Of a DNA stretch of 64,000 nucleotides, positions 48,416 through 61,700 are shown piece after piece. This stretch comes from Nyssa sinensis (lineage: Eukaryota > Streptophyta > Magnoliopsida > Cornales > Nyssaceae). Numbering within the stretch: position 1 is the stretch's first letter; each line of letters begins with the position of its first letter. The stretch is taken from contig CM018041.1 in assembly GCA_008638375.1 (NCBI GenBank), positions 6,873,501-6,937,500 on the forward strand, read 5' to 3'. The notes below the pieces were generated by a model, which was given only the letters and a program-made list of their open reading frames with translations, searched no databases and was not told where the DNA came from. Made by a program: the position numbers and the translations under genes.

Positions 48416-50557
48416 TGATCTTAAGTAATTATATTAATATATTGGACTTCAGGTTAAAGCTAAATTAAAGAATCCATGAAAATCAGAGAAGAGAATGAGG
48501 TAGGAGGATGGAATGAAGTTATTGAAACTTGGTTGAGTTTTGAAGTTATTGAAAATTGGTTGAGTTTTTGGTTAGGAATGCCTCAATAGTCAATAAAAAC
48601 TTGGGCAATTTATAATTGTTAGAGAAACTCGTTTGAACCATTAGAATATTGACAATGAGTAGAGGATTCAGACCATACAGTGTTATTAAGCAAAAATATA
48701 ACATTACAATTTAAATTTTAAACTTAACTACATTACTCACTCAAGTTTCATGCTCTCCAATAATTTCTTAAGTTTTCACTCAATCTTTTTTTTTTTTTTT
48801 AAATCTTCACCTTATTCTAAATGTTACTTTATTTTATTTCTTCTCAAAAATCATTTTCTCTTTACTTTTTTCGTCCGAACCTATTTAATTTTCAATTTTT
48901 ATTTTCTCCCAAATCTTAGGTCGTTTTTTTTTTTTTGGTAGTGAAAAAAAAGGGATGCCTAGCCTACCTCCTGCCTATCGAGATCATTTTCTCACGATGC
49001 CTCGATATGCATTGCTATTATCATTGTCGTTGTCGATCGTCATTGTCGTCCATAATGGTTTTTCTAGCCCAATTCTCTGCATTTATTTTCTTTGTCTTTT
49101 CCTTTTAACTTTTCATTTTAGATGAGGCTAGATAGGAAAAAATTAGTTATTGTTAAAAATTTGAGTCTATAAACAATAGTACACAGTTTTGGATTTGAAT
49201 TTTAGTAAAAATATATTTGGTATGAGTTTGAGTTTAGGGTTAGAAAATGTTTTTTTGTAATTTATGAATCAAATTTAAATTTGAATGTGTGTATGTACAT
49301 ATTATACATATACATATATTTAGATTTATTTATGTGAGAGTATTTAATGAATTATAAAAATATTAAAAAATATTTTATAATCTAAATATATAATCAAGTC
49401 GAGGTGAGGCAAGGGTACTTTCCTCCATCTCCGTCCCGAAATCGTATCGAGTTTTATTATCTTCCTCCATTCTAGTCCCTCCTTATTTATTTTCTTTCCA
49501 AACCCTTTTCAAGCGAGCGAGGTAGAGCAGGACAAGGCAATTTGTCATCTCTAGCTAAAGTGTCAACCAACTAGGGCTAGCTTAGCTAGCCATCATGTCT
49601 TCTTTATTAGAAGGAGGTTGTGAATTCGAGTCTAACTCCCTTCATTAGAAGGCTAATTTATTGGTCAGGACCCATATATGATAAGCTCTTAAGTTTAGTT
49701 GGTTTGTAGTTTATAATTATGTAATATTGTTGAATTTAGTTAATTTGATTGTAATATTGTAATACTTATCGTTTCAATAAAAAAAAAAAAGTTAGAGCGT
49801 CAAAATATTATATTTTAACATTTTACTTTTAATGGTGTACGTATCTAAAAAAGTACTATTTTTTTTTAATACAATTGCATCATTACTCTTAACCATCATT
49901 TTATAACTTTCATTAAAAAAAATTCCTTTATATCATTCTAATAATTTGTCACATAACATGTTAAAATTTAACATATGCTTAGGTTTTAGCATATCATTAG
50001 AATACCCATTTATATAATTATAACATTATTTGACATTAACACTATGTCCATTAGAGATGCTCCATAGAATGAGTATGATTAAGTCCATACATTCATGATT
50101 ACATACATAAATTGCGTGCATACATCAACATTTGAAATCCAAAGCATGAGTTTGACAATTGACAAGGTAAGCATGAAAGTCTTGGACAAGGACGTGTATT
50201 AACTGTATTATATCTATAGATTGAAGCTTAACTGATCGATAAATTGATCTTAACAGAAAAAATAGATAATAAAACAAAGTTGATAATGACAAGGGCATGT
50301 TTTTTTCTACACCAAAGAAGAGAGGTTACGTATGAAATTGTGGAACTTGAGAATTAAGGATAAAGTTGGAGTTCAACATCAACCGTTAATTATTCAAATA
50401 AAACTAATTATTCTGTTAATTAACCTTTGTATGTCATTGTCATAAACCCCTTACTATCCCTCCAACCATTGCCTAATTGTGAAAATAAAGTTTAAGCTTA
50501 TTATATCAAGTTAGTTTTTGATAATCTTGGTAGAGTACAATAGCATTATAAGTTAAT
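48416..50557. other. AT-rich spacer, no gene
   Basis: Nothing coding. It contains poly-T runs near 48787 and 48926, short 'cattgtcgt' repeats at about 49020-49055, and a tRNA-like remnant at 49575-49640. Confidence 0.5.
49575..49640 (+). mobile_element. tRNA-like SINE remnant
   Basis: 'gctagcttagctagccatca' resembles an A-box arm and 'gtgaattcgagtctaac' a B-box/T-arm at about 40 bp spacing. There is no complete cloverleaf. Confidence 0.4.
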
Positions 50558-50694
50558 AGCGGCTCTGTTCTCTCTGCACCGATTACTGGTAGTTAGAGTT
50601 TAAAGAGTGAGTCTGATTATCACAGAAAAAGAGACTCAGGTTTGTGCGTATAAGCTGACGCAGGATACCCTAACTGATTCTTCAAAAAAAAAGA
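50558..50694 (+). mobile_element. Single SINE-like element with oligo-A end
   Basis: It runs from 'agcggctctgttctctctgc' through 'gttagagtttaaagagtga' and 'gagactcaggtttgtgcgta' to 'ataccctaactgattcttc' plus A9. The core and 3' end match the tandem units at 21672-22148. Confidence 0.65.
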
Positions 50695-50810
50695 GTTAAT
50701 AACGGAATATATATGGAGATTTCCAAATCACACTTCCCATTTTGTCAAGGGCTCTACTTTATCTAATTTTTCAAATAAAACTACACAATTACTATTTTTT
50801 AAATAGGATT

Positions 50811-51142
50811 GTAAAACGAGCCGAGTTATTCGAGCTTGTTTCATGATCAGCTCAGTTACAAACTTGTTCAAGATCGACTCACAAGATAAACAAGTCAAAT
50901 TTAAATATATGTTGAAACTCGTTAATTTATTGAGCTCGGTTCGAACTCGACACATTAAATCAAAATAATCTAATACTATATAAAAAAATTAAGATATTTG
51001 AGCTCGACTCGATTAGATGTTCGCAATTAACTCAAAAAATTAACAAGTCAAACTTGAACAAAATTTGAAACTCGTTTATTTTAACACGTTGAACTTGAAC
51101 AATTCACACAATTCACTAATCGAATTGACTCGATTCATTTAC
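50811..51142. mobile_element. MITE with 'GTAAA.GA.CCGAGT' terminal inverted repeats
   Basis: The left end 'gtaaaacgagccgagtt' and the reverse complement of the right end 'gtaaatgaatcgagtca' are inverted repeats. The interior is full of 'cgagct', 'actcg' and 'ttgaac' words typical of a widespread plant MITE group. No coding capacity. Confidence 0.65.
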
Positions 51143-51948
51143 TGCTCTATCCCCTGAAATTATAGTAATTGAATTTTTTGAAAGGGTCCTATTTGGAAAT
51201 AGTTAGTATCACTTTCTAGCAATTGCTCGAATAAAATTTAGATTTACTCTGGCAGTGATTTTTTTTTTTTGGTTGAAAAAATGCCACAAAAAAAAATAAA
51301 GAAGTAAAATGTAATAATACTAAGTTTTAAGTTTATGGACAAAAGCAATGATGCGTTCAAAATAGTGCAACATTGATTCTGCTTGATATCCCTAAATTCA
51401 TATTTATAAAATTTAGTTTTAAATTATTATACTTAATAAAAATTATTTTTATTCATTTTAAAAATGATGTCATCAAATTCTTATATACAATACTTTTTAA
51501 AACATATTATTATTAAAAATGTTGATAAATTATTATAAAAAATATGAGTCTAATATCTCCTCCACGATTCATATTGTAGACAATGAATTTTTTTACAATT
51601 AACTTTAAATTATTATATCATATATAAGTTGTTTTTTTTAAAAAATAATAATTCAACATTCAAAATTGGCACACAGTTTGCTGGGGGAAAAAAAAACGAT
51701 TTGCTTTTAAGCCGCGTGTACCCAATGGTTACTCACTTTGACCGTCACCCAGTGGAAGAGCACACGTGCAAAAAAAAAACACATGGCAGATAATGACACG
51801 ACCGACGGGACAAATCCGGGTTCCGGGTCGCACTTTTGGATAGACATCAAAATCTGGAAAGAGTTCGGATTGTGACTGGTCCATTAATCCAACGGCCTTA
51901 TTTGCGTGACAAACTTAAGTCAAATTTGTCAGATATAACGTCCATTTA

Positions 51949-51990
<42 letters not shown>

Positions 51991-52181
51991 TATACTAATT
52001 GAATCCGTGCTTGTGACAAAAACAACAGAAAAAAAAACTTAAATTAATGAAATAAAAAATTATTATGTGAAAAAATGTATATTGCATGTATATTAATTTT
52101 ATATTCAAATTCTAGAAATTCAGATAACTTGTATTAGTATTGACGTGTGTTTTTAAATTTATTTTAAAATTAATGGTTATT
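51143..52181. other. Spacer with a promoter-like GC-richer patch
   Basis: Mostly AT-rich, with a (TA)n tract at 51954-51988. The patch 51710-51900 is GC-richer and carries a TTGACC W-box (51738-51743) and a CACGTG G-box (51763-51768), but no coding sequence follows on either strand. Confidence 0.45.
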
Positions 52182-52690
52182 AATTTAAAATTTTAAGTTA
52201 TTATTGAAAAAATTAACTCAATTTGTTAATGTATTTTTTCAACATTTAGTAAGATATATTCTCAAACGTATAATATATCCTTTATCATTATCTCTCTCTC
52301 TCTCTTTTTTTTATAAAAAAGAAAAAGAAAAATAAAAAATGGAATCTGCATTTAAAAAATCCAAAAAAAAAAAATCTGAAAAATTTATTTTCAAAAACTC
52401 TTTGATCATTATTCTAATTTTAAAAAAATACCAAACATAACGGATTCTCATTATCTCATTTTTTATTATTCTTAGAAACAAGGTGATGGGACCAATTTGT
52501 AAGTCCGCATCACCTTAATTTAAAATTTTAATTTATTAGTAAAAAAATTAATTCAAATTGTTAATATATTTTTCAACACTTAGTAAGATATATTCTCAAA
52601 AAAAGTCTATTATAAAAAAAACTCTTTGATCATTATTCTAATTTTAAAAAATACTAAACATTACAGATTTTCTTACCCTTTTTTTCTATC
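52182..52690. repeat. Imperfect tandem duplication
   Basis: 'aagatatattctcaaa' lies at about 52251 and 52585, with 60-70 matching upstream bases. 'aactctttgatcattattct' lies at about 52397 and 52621, with matching text downstream. The second unit is shorter, so part was deleted or the first was expanded. Confidence 0.7.
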
Positions 52691-53089
52691 ATCAAGGAAA
52701 ACATGCTTAGATTGATTATCTATTATTCAACTTCTAAATGATTTTTATAACATAATCATTCTCCTCTTTTTACTCATTATAATTTAATTCAATTTAAAGA
52801 ATTTCCTCACAAGCTCAAAGATAAGAATGTATACATTTCCTTTCCTTAACAAGCTCTAAATATAAGAATTTATACATTTCCTTTCCCTAGATTTCTTGTT
52901 TTTTGTGGGAAAGATAATATTATGACTTCAAGTGATGTAATATATCCAATGCTAGCATATTTTTTAAGTCTAGTTTTGTGAGAGAGGGGGAAAAAAGTCC
53001 AAGTTGGAAATATGAATTGTGAGCATTCATATTCTTGGAAGAATCTCCATAAGTAATATTCCACAATATGTCACAGTGTTTTAAATCAC

Positions 53090-53175
53090 CAGCGCCACCA
53101 CCACAATCACAATCATAACCATAACCATAACCATAACCATAACCATAACCACAATCACAACCACCATCACCGTAT
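53090..53175. repeat. ACCATA hexanucleotide minisatellite
   Basis: About six perfect 'accata' units are flanked by variant 'accaca', 'atcaca' and 'accacc' units. Confidence 0.9.
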
Positions 53176-53254
53176 TATTATTAAGTAAAAACACAAGGAA
53201 AAAGATGAGAGGAATGTAGGTCCAAGTTGGGAATATGCTGCACAATCGTAAACT

Positions 53255-53286
<32 letters not shown>

Positions 53287-53409
53287 TCGTCAAATTATAA
53301 ACTCATTAACAACAAATGTTTTTTTTCAATACCCACCTTGTTCTTTGATTCCTCAAATTGTAAACTCATTGACAACATATGTTTTTTCAATACCCATAGG
53401 TATATATAC

Positions 53410-53444
<35 letters not shown>

Positions 53445-53578
53445 AATATATAAAATAAATATTCCACCTTGTTCTTATTTTTTTTTGTTTCGGTAGATCA
53501 AAATAGGAATTCCACTTTGTTCTTTGATTCCTCAAATTGTAACCTCATTAACATATGTCTTTGTCAATTCCCCATACG
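53287..53578. repeat. Three-copy direct repeat broken by (TA)n tracts
   Basis: 'tcaaattataaactcatta', 'tcaaattgtaaactcattg' and 'tcaaattgtaacctcatta' begin copies at about 53289, 53352 and 53532. Each is followed by a T-run, 'caatacccac/t' and 'cttgttctt'. The spacing differs because a TA/TG microsatellite expanded inside copy 2. Confidence 0.75.
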
Positions 53579-54329
53579 TAGTGCATCATGTTGACAAAAA
53601 CAATTCAACTTGGGATTCCTTATCTCCAAACTATTCCTCCATTGAAAACCACTCCCATATCTTTTTTTGTTAACAGTTTCATGATAAGAGACTTAAAAAA
53701 TGTGTCACGTAATTAAACTTCATTTTCCAATACCATTTATCAGTCACTTTCTTTCCTATATCTTTCAGCTAATTCAACCAAAAAATGACAAGCACTGATT
53801 TTTAATCTTGCTTTTTAAAATTGGATTAAGACTTTTCCAAAGCAAAATGTTTTCATTATTATGATAAGCAAGACTCCTATGCAGTGGAATATATAAGTTC
53901 TGAAAAAACAAGTGGCTTTTGCTAATTGCTACCTTATCAGCACCAGTGTGGAAAATACACCTTGATTTGATATGCTGGTGGAGTCCTTATAAGCTTTAGT
54001 GACTTTTCTTTTCTTCTTCTTTTTTCCATTCAGAATCTCTTAATTTTCCTTCAGAAAAGTAGGAAATTATCTTATGAGACGTGTCATTCTGACTCTAATA
54101 AAAGCTTCTTTTTTTTTCCGTCTTGTTACTAAACATGATATATACTATTTGATAGATACATCCAGACTCCAGAGTGGTCATGGTTTTGGAAAGATTGTGA
54201 CATGGAATATATATCTAGGGTGGGGTCATTCCCATTTCAATATCTCATCTTTTATTCACTTGCACTTTCACTCAACATCTCCATCATGTAAAGTTCAAAT
54301 ATAAGATGAGGGGAGTGGGAATAACTGCT

Positions 54330-54335
<6 letters not shown>

Positions 54336-54381
<46 letters not shown>
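54336..54381. repeat. (TA)23 microsatellite
   Basis: Uninterrupted TA units, among the longest in the window. Confidence 0.95.
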
Positions 54382-54384
<3 letters not shown>

Positions 54385-55797
54385 CACATCAATTTTGAGA
54401 CTTAAAAATCTACTTCTATCTTATGCTAATGTGATGCATACATATAACTGCCACTATAAAGTATAAACCTACATTCTTTTATAATTGAGTAAGAGCATCT
54501 TTGGTGTAAAATGTTTTTTTTTTTTTTCCGTACCAAGTTATATTTTGATATTGTTAAAGTATAAAAATATTAGAGTTATCCTCTTATGATGATTGTACCA
54601 TTATTTGATATTAACAACTTAAATAAGATGATCATTAAAGATGCTCAAAACTATATAGTTCGAGTAATGCCATACTTTCCGATCAGCCTTTTACTTTTGC
54701 AATTTTTTTATTGTCTCTTAAGAAGTTTTTTCAAACTTGTGCAATGCTGAAAGAGAGAAATTTCACCATTTCTTTAATCCCAATATGAGACTTTCTGCAA
54801 ATTCCCCTGTTAATATAGTTGTATGCTTGTCACCAACATTTTGAATTGGAAAGAGCAAAACACACACACACGTATATATATTATGTGATTGGAACTAAAA
54901 TTAGGTTTTACAGGCACCTATTTCATATTTTTTTATAGTAACATCTTTTGTACCCTTCCATTTTGTCAGTTATGGTTGCCAGTTGGATCCAAAACACACA
55001 CACAAACACACACAGTTTGGACCAGGCGATGGGGACTACACATAAGCTATCCTATACCATAGCCATCATTATCATTGATGGGTACATGTCCTAGTTGTCT
55101 AACAGGGATTTGGAGAACTTCCATGAAATGCTAATATGATATGAATTAATTGTCCTTGCCACTTTGCCTGTCTGCATCATTTATCAATGAAAGATTCATT
55201 GAACCAGTTGATATAATTGAAAGGTTGGACCTAGTGCCATATTTATGGACTGGGTTGAGCCAACCAAACTTCTTCCATTCATTTTTTTTGCCTATGTAGT
55301 CTGTGAGAAAGGACAGTGCCAAACAACAATATTTGAAGATGCCTTGGCAAATTAGGAATAATTCTTTATTGCGGCAGTATGTTCTTTTATTATATTATGT
55401 GTATTATGACTCATCATAAGAAAAGTAAGGCATAACATACAAGTTGATATTCGCTTGTTAGAACATATATCACATGTGTATGGGTCCATTATAACTGTAT
55501 ATGTATTAAGACATATCATTCAATCATAAAATGCAATGATACTGGTGTAATAAAAAAAAATTTCCATAGCATACATGATGTGACAGTGTTTCGGCCAATC
55601 CCGTTCAAGAATCTTTCGACAAATTCAACTATACAATCATCTCTCTCTCTCTCTCTCACACACACACATACACACAAAGGGACACACACCCAGCTACAAA
55701 AGCACTCAGTGTTCTGTTGATAAAAGAAATGCTCATCATACAAGAACAACTTACCAGATTTTCATTAATAATTATTTTAATACAACCGATGCAGAAT

Positions 55798-55853
55798 GAG
55801 AGATTTGAACTCATGTAAACTGTGTGAAAAACTGGATACTTATACCACTTGAA
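55798..55853 (-). mobile_element. tRNA-like SINE remnant
   Basis: On the minus strand, 'ttcaagtggtataagta' (A-box-like) and 'gagttcaaatctctc' (B-box-like) are spaced as in a tRNA. The middle does not fold into an anticodon arm. Confidence 0.4.
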
Positions 55854-58082
55854 TACAACCGAGATTCTTTCATTATACAATAATTAGCAACCATGGATAA
55901 TGGTAGTTGTGGATATGTCAATTGGAAGACTTATAAATAAATAATGTTTTGTAGTATTTATTTAGTTTTATGCTCCGGAGTCCGGATAAGTATAGAGCAA
56001 AGTAGTGTCTCAAGCCCAATAAGAGTTTACAGATAATGGGTTCCAAAGTGGGCTTTTGAACCCAGCTTACAACAAATGTTAACCCATCGAAGCCCAATTA
56101 CTTGTAAGTTGATACAAAAGGGGTTTGCATGGCATAAACTAAGATTACCCATGCAAAGCCCAATTACTTGTAAGTTGACTTATAAATAAAACTATTTTTG
56201 TGTTGATTTTGTTTTTTAAATGCACAAAAGTACATTTGTGAAAAAAAAAAAAAAACTCTATTTTTTTTTATTTTTTTGTTGCAAATGCACTTATATGTGT
56301 CTGAAAAATCTCCCATAATCACCCACTCATTGAGCTTAAGACACCTTGGTTGATGGCAATTGAGGGTTCAAACATGGAAATGTGATGAAGAGAGTATACC
56401 ATTCTTCTATTGTATGATCAACCAAAAAATGAAAATCCATTTGCCTTCAATCACTGCTTTTTGATGAGATATGATAAAAATAAGTGACTAAATGTTCTTA
56501 CCAGAAGTGAAGAGTAAATCAATTGAATAAAAAAAAAAGAATTATAGAAAATTAATTAAAAACATAAAGAAAAACAGAAAATAAGACAAAGAGTATGTGC
56601 ATATTGACATCCCTCTATTACCTCCATAATAAATAAAATGATGAATTATAAAAAATAGAAGAGTGTATTTCAAAATTGTACTTTTCATTTAGCAAAGGTA
56701 CTCAAACATATAGTTTCAAAATTGTGGAATTTATGTCTATTTTCATCCTCAATTTAGTAGTTTCAACTGTGGGAATAAAAAATTGAGAGAATATTGATAA
56801 CGAAACAAAGAATGATCAATGTTAAATTAACTCAAATATATATATATATATATCTCTCTATTCTCTCTCTCTCAAACATAAAGAGTATGCGAATAATGTT
56901 ATACTTTTCAAAATTTTAGTCCAAACAAGTAATGTTACGCTTTTTAAATTTTTATCCATAGTTTAATACACTATTAAATAATATAGTGATTCATGATTTA
57001 GAATGTATAGCTTTACTGGAAAAAAAATGCTCCATGGTTGCATCATCTGTAAATTCAAATAGAGCCAACTCATACTCGAATTATATAAATTAAAAGTGTC
57101 TATTTCAATATAAAAAAATAATTTACATTGCTTTCACAAGAACGAGATTTTACATATTAAAATTATAATATTTTTTACATGATTAAAAGGAATCATACAT
57201 GTTTAAGAGAGAAATGAAAATTATTCAAATTCTACTATAATGATCTCAGTCTAACATAAACTTCAAGAGATTAGTTGTCAACTTGAGATGGGAGTAATGC
57301 TAGTTTTATTTTTATATTTTATTAAAAATATTTATTTTTATAAATTAATATTATTATATAATATGATATTCAATTAATACAATATTATTAACTCATAAAA
57401 GTAACACCTTTAGTAAAAATTTTTACCTGAAATGGTAGCGAATAATAAGGTAGGTATTTACTACATTATACTCTAAATTCACATTTTACTAAAGCAATAA
57501 CTTCTTAAAGACGCCCGCAACTTGACCCGACAATTACAATTGACTTCCGTTTATATATGTATTCCAGCCCTGTTTTTACCTCTGGTTTGTGTCTGCCCAT
57601 GTGCTTTTGGGGATACTGTGTTTTGTTTGGCTGTGATTCAAGATTTCCAACTTTTCCTTGAATTCAGCTGTTTGTAATTCTTCTTACTGAATTCTGATTT
57701 CAGAAGCTTGTCACTTTTTCCAGCAGTAACCCCACCATGAATCAAGGATAAGACGAACACGCCCTAAAGCAAACCTTTGAAAAAGAAAAGGAAAATGAAA
57801 TTCGAACTTTGCGTCTTTCCCATCACTTTCTATCTCACACGGTCATCTCCACACATATAATATATATATATATACACACACACACACATATGCGCACGCT
57901 TGCTCTGTTTGTTTTATGGGAAAATCACTTTCCTCTGCAACAAAGCTCCAAGAATTTGCCAGGACCATCACCTCAGACAAGCTCCAACGTCCAAGAGACG
58001 CCAAACCCGTTTCGAGAACCCGAGTCGTGTCGTCGTCCCGAACCGGCGAAACAGAGGGAATTGGTAGCAGTTGAGGGTGAGG

Positions 58083-58735
58083 ATGGAGGAGAACTCGGAG
58101 AACGGGGAGCAGCAGGGCCGAGTGCCGCTGGCGGAGGTGGTTTCCGACTGCGTGAAGCGGTGGTTTCAGGACACCCTCAAGGAGGCCAAAGCGGGCGACA
58201 GCGCCATGCAGGTCTTGGTGGGTCAGATGTATTACAGTGGCTATGGTATTCCCAGAGATGCCCAGAAGGTGATATAGCTTATTCTTTTCTTTGTTCTTCT
58301 TGTTTATCTACTATATATATATATATATATATAAAATCCTATATTAGGGGCAATTGCCTGGTACTTTGAACTTGGTTGATAAATTATGTTACTCAGTGGC
58401 TCTTAGGGTTTTTTAATTTTCCTTTTATGTTTGTTGGTCATTAAGTATTGCAATTTGAGCTGTGTTTATGCTCCCTTTTTTCCTGGCTATGAAATAGATT
58501 GTGGGATGTAATGATTTTAATTGCTTTGGGAATTCAGGGAAGAGCTTGGATTAGTAAAGCTTCAAAGAATCGGTCTTCTGTATGGAAAGTGAGTGATAAA
58601 CATCCAGGTGATCTCTCTTTCACTGGACCACTGCTTCTGGCTCTGTTTTGGGGTTGTTGATGTTAATTTATTCTCCCTTTAGGTTATAATGCAAGTGACT
58701 CGGATTCTGATGATATGAAAGGGGATGCCAAATAG
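58083..58735 (+). CDS. Small Sel1-like repeat protein (102 aa), intact
   Basis: Three exons with GT-AG borders: 58083-58268, 58538-58607, 58683-58735; 309 nt in total. The ATG at 58083 is the first in this frame after a GC-rich leader. After a charged N-terminus (MEENSENGEQ), residues 36-71 give 'AKAGDSAMQVLVGQMYYSGY' followed by 'GIPRDAQKGRAWISKAS'. This is one Sel1-like repeat (A..GD..A...LG.MY..G.G...D..K...W..KA), a TPR-related helical hairpin used for protein-protein contacts. The C-terminus is short and rich in Asp/Ser (SDSDSDDMK). Plants have a conserved family of such single-repeat small proteins; I do not know a proven function. A 'gtgagt' 39 bases after the stop could be the donor of an intron in the 3' untranslated region. 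Confidence 0.88.
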
Positions 58736-61700
58736 GATTAAATTTGCTTCCTTGGATAAATTAACAATGACAAAGTGAGTACAATTTCTTCCATTTCTTT
58801 TTTTTTACTTTTTTTCCTTTGTTGTGTTGTGGGATATAATGGAAGAAATTTGACAGGATCTTACATGAATTTGAGATGTGACTAGATATGTGATTGTTTC
58901 TTCTTGTTTCTTGTTCTACCTTCTCATTTCATGGTGTGAACAAAATTGAGTTGACTGAAGAACTCTTCTGGTTATGATCGTATAAAATACTTTCATAATC
59001 TCTAAGTGCAAGAGTAAGGTGCTTCACTGAAACCTAAGTCTGATGTCTATCAAAATATCCTCCACTGTATCATCACTACCACGATGTTAGTGTTTCTTTA
59101 GGTGCAAACACTGAGTTTTGTGGATTCCCTTAAATAGTAGTCCTACTTCTTGTGAGGTTATATCTTTGTCACCCACTACTTACCACTGTTTTTGGATGGA
59201 GATTTCAGTTCCCTAAGTACCTAAAACAATACCCAATATAACATTATGCATAAGGCCGCCTTTATCTTTATGCAGTTGATGCAAATCACATTTCTTGGAT
59301 ACTCTGCCCATTTCATAAAGTATTCAACCTAATTTAACAAAAGCTACCCAATATTAAGGGGGATCCTTTTCCCTAAACCCGTACATGTTAGTCATACTAC
59401 AAAATGGTTCGTCCGGTGATATACATGCCCAAATTCTTCCACTATGACATGCATTTCGTGTCATTGCTTGGGTCCACATACTTTGTTCTTCTTTAGATTT
59501 CACTCCGATAGTGTCATAGATTATGTCGATGCTGAGGAAATGAATGCATTTCCACACTATTAATTCTCAAGTAAGCGAATAGATAACCCATCAATTCTAT
59601 TTGTTTAACGATTTAGCAAGTTGGAACATGTGACATAGGAATTGCTTCCATTGAAACAAACGAAGCTTGAAATGTTAATTGAAGTTGACATGGACAACCT
59701 TGTTGCTTTTCTTTATTAACTACGCGTTTAAGTTCTATCCCCTTCTTATAAAAGAATTTTCGTTATATCCTCTTCTTATAAATGAATTTTCTTTAGTAAT
59801 TAGGTATATGCAAAATCATGTATACTGAAATCTGAGATAATGCACCTGGGAACATTCTTACTGTATTTGTTATATTGAATTATCATATCCCGCTCATGCG
59901 GTGAGATTATATTTGAATTTGATAAGTTTGTGAGGATTATTTTTGTTTTGAAAAAGAGGAAAGGCTACATTCGTTGGTGGATATTCACAGAAAAAAAAAA
60001 AAAAACATTAGTTGGTGTATATTCAAGTAACATTAGCAAGTCTACAGAGCATCAGTGCTTCAAAATTAAGGATTCTAGGCTCTAGCTGTTTGACACTTTC
60101 AAGTGTCTGAAATCTTGGACGCTTGGTATGGCATCCTTGTAATATCACAATGATGTTTTGAGTTGACATCTAGAGGTGTTACTTTTACTAAGTCTATATA
60201 AGTTGTCGAGATGGAAGGAAAGCATGCTGAGATGACAGTTTGTTTCTTTATTTATTAGTACAAATATTTTCGTTTGTATTTAAAATGCTTTTATCAATAT
60301 TTTTTATTGTGTTTTTAGAATACTAAATAATTTTTTTATAGTTGTGACTTGTGGCACATGCATAAATTTCTGATGGTTGACGTGTTGGACACCTATACTT
60401 TTGAACACTTGGCTCTTGCCAAGTGTGTACCAACACTGGCTGTTGCAACTTAAGTTGGCTGCATTCCATCATTAGACTTATGGTAGGTGGTTTGATCTCC
60501 ACTTCAATTATATGATAAGATAAACTTGATCTCAACAAACTCAGCTGGATTTCATCAATTCAAAGATACAATAAACAAACTCATGCACTGAAACTATGTA
60601 TACGACTAGTTTTGCCTTTTGGAGATGCAGGACACCTGACATATCTACTTTCTGACATGTGTCCTAGGTACATGATCAGAAAAATGCAATGTTCTCATGT
60701 ATTTTCTTTTGCTTCTTTGTAGCTAGGTAGTTTTCCATGTCCTGGGAATGTCCATGACATGGATAACTAAGTAAATGGTGAATTTGATTACAAACCCGTA
60801 ACACTAGCTGAGGGAATTTGGTTAAGACATTGTGATTACTGCTGTGGCTACTTGAATGCAAAATCATTTTCTACAAGAACTCCTTTCAAATCAGTTTGGG
60901 GAAGCACAAAATGCTTGATCGACCCAAGTTATGTAATTTATTTGATTGCTCATCTCATCCCCCCATCTCCATGCCTTCAGATCATAATCTTTGAAGAAAT
61001 ATGTGCTTACACACATAGACTATGCTTAGGAGAATTATTGAGTAAAAACCAAGGCAAATTTTCAATTTATTCACTACATGTGATTGCATAGAACCTTTAC
61101 TTTTATGATAGTGCATTCATGTTTTGTGAGCATAATCCCTTTTTTCCCCTCAAATCAATGTTTGCATGTAGTAATAATTTTATGAGAAGATTCTATAAAA
61201 TACTCTAAAGCAATCACGAGTTGCCCTCACATTTACTCTTTATTCTCCCCTGCTTAGTGACATTTACTGTAAAGCAGTCATGATACTCTAAAGTAAAGTT
61301 ACTGGACTCCAATACTTATGAATTTTACTGTTCCAATTTTACTTGAATGTATGCTGGATCATTATTCAGTTGTGATGTTTATTTATTTCTTAAATTCTTG
61401 GAGAGGGTTGAAATTTTAGCTGTGTGAGTTAAATCTCTTTGGTAAATATGATAGAATGTGTTCCTTCGTAGAACCATCTCCATAGTGTTCATATATGGTT
61501 TGCAGCTAACTGTCCTGCACAAGTCTGAGGCTTACTTTTCAAATCAGAGGGAATAAATAATCTTTCAAAATGAGTGTAATGAGGCCGAGTGGCTTTCAAG
61601 ACTAAAGTAAGGTGGGTGGGCAGTATTGTTAAATAATTTTGAAGATTGTCTGGTGATTTTTTCTTTTGCAAATAATTTTTTTAATGCACCCACAGAACTA

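Larger units (their letters stand above)
53579..58082. other. Gene-free spacer up to the Sel1-like gene
   Basis: Nothing coding. It contains a long (TA)n tract (54336-54381), CT/CA repeats (55641-55676), a direct repeat of 'aagcccaattacttgtaagt' at 56090 and 56156, MITE-like 'gagtaatg' ends at 54664 and 57292, and a TA/CA microsatellite at 57858-57890. The last 200 bp are the presumed promoter and leader of the Sel1-like gene. Confidence 0.5.

Noticed and set aside
53090..53175. ACCATA repeats as a possible telomere remnant
   Set aside because: The plant telomere repeat is CCCTAAA; this is an unrelated minisatellite.
55798..55853. Candidate tRNA gene (also 18985, 33890, 44447, 49575)
   Set aside because: Only A- and B-box-like words are present; no complete cloverleaf with anticodon arm and acceptor stem could be drawn, so these are treated as SINE heads.
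57809..58369. 186-residue open frame on the + strand overlapping the Sel1-like gene
   Set aside because: It reads exon 1 of the Sel1-like gene in a wrong frame and runs through a microsatellite and an intron. The GC-rich exon simply lacks stops in this frame.
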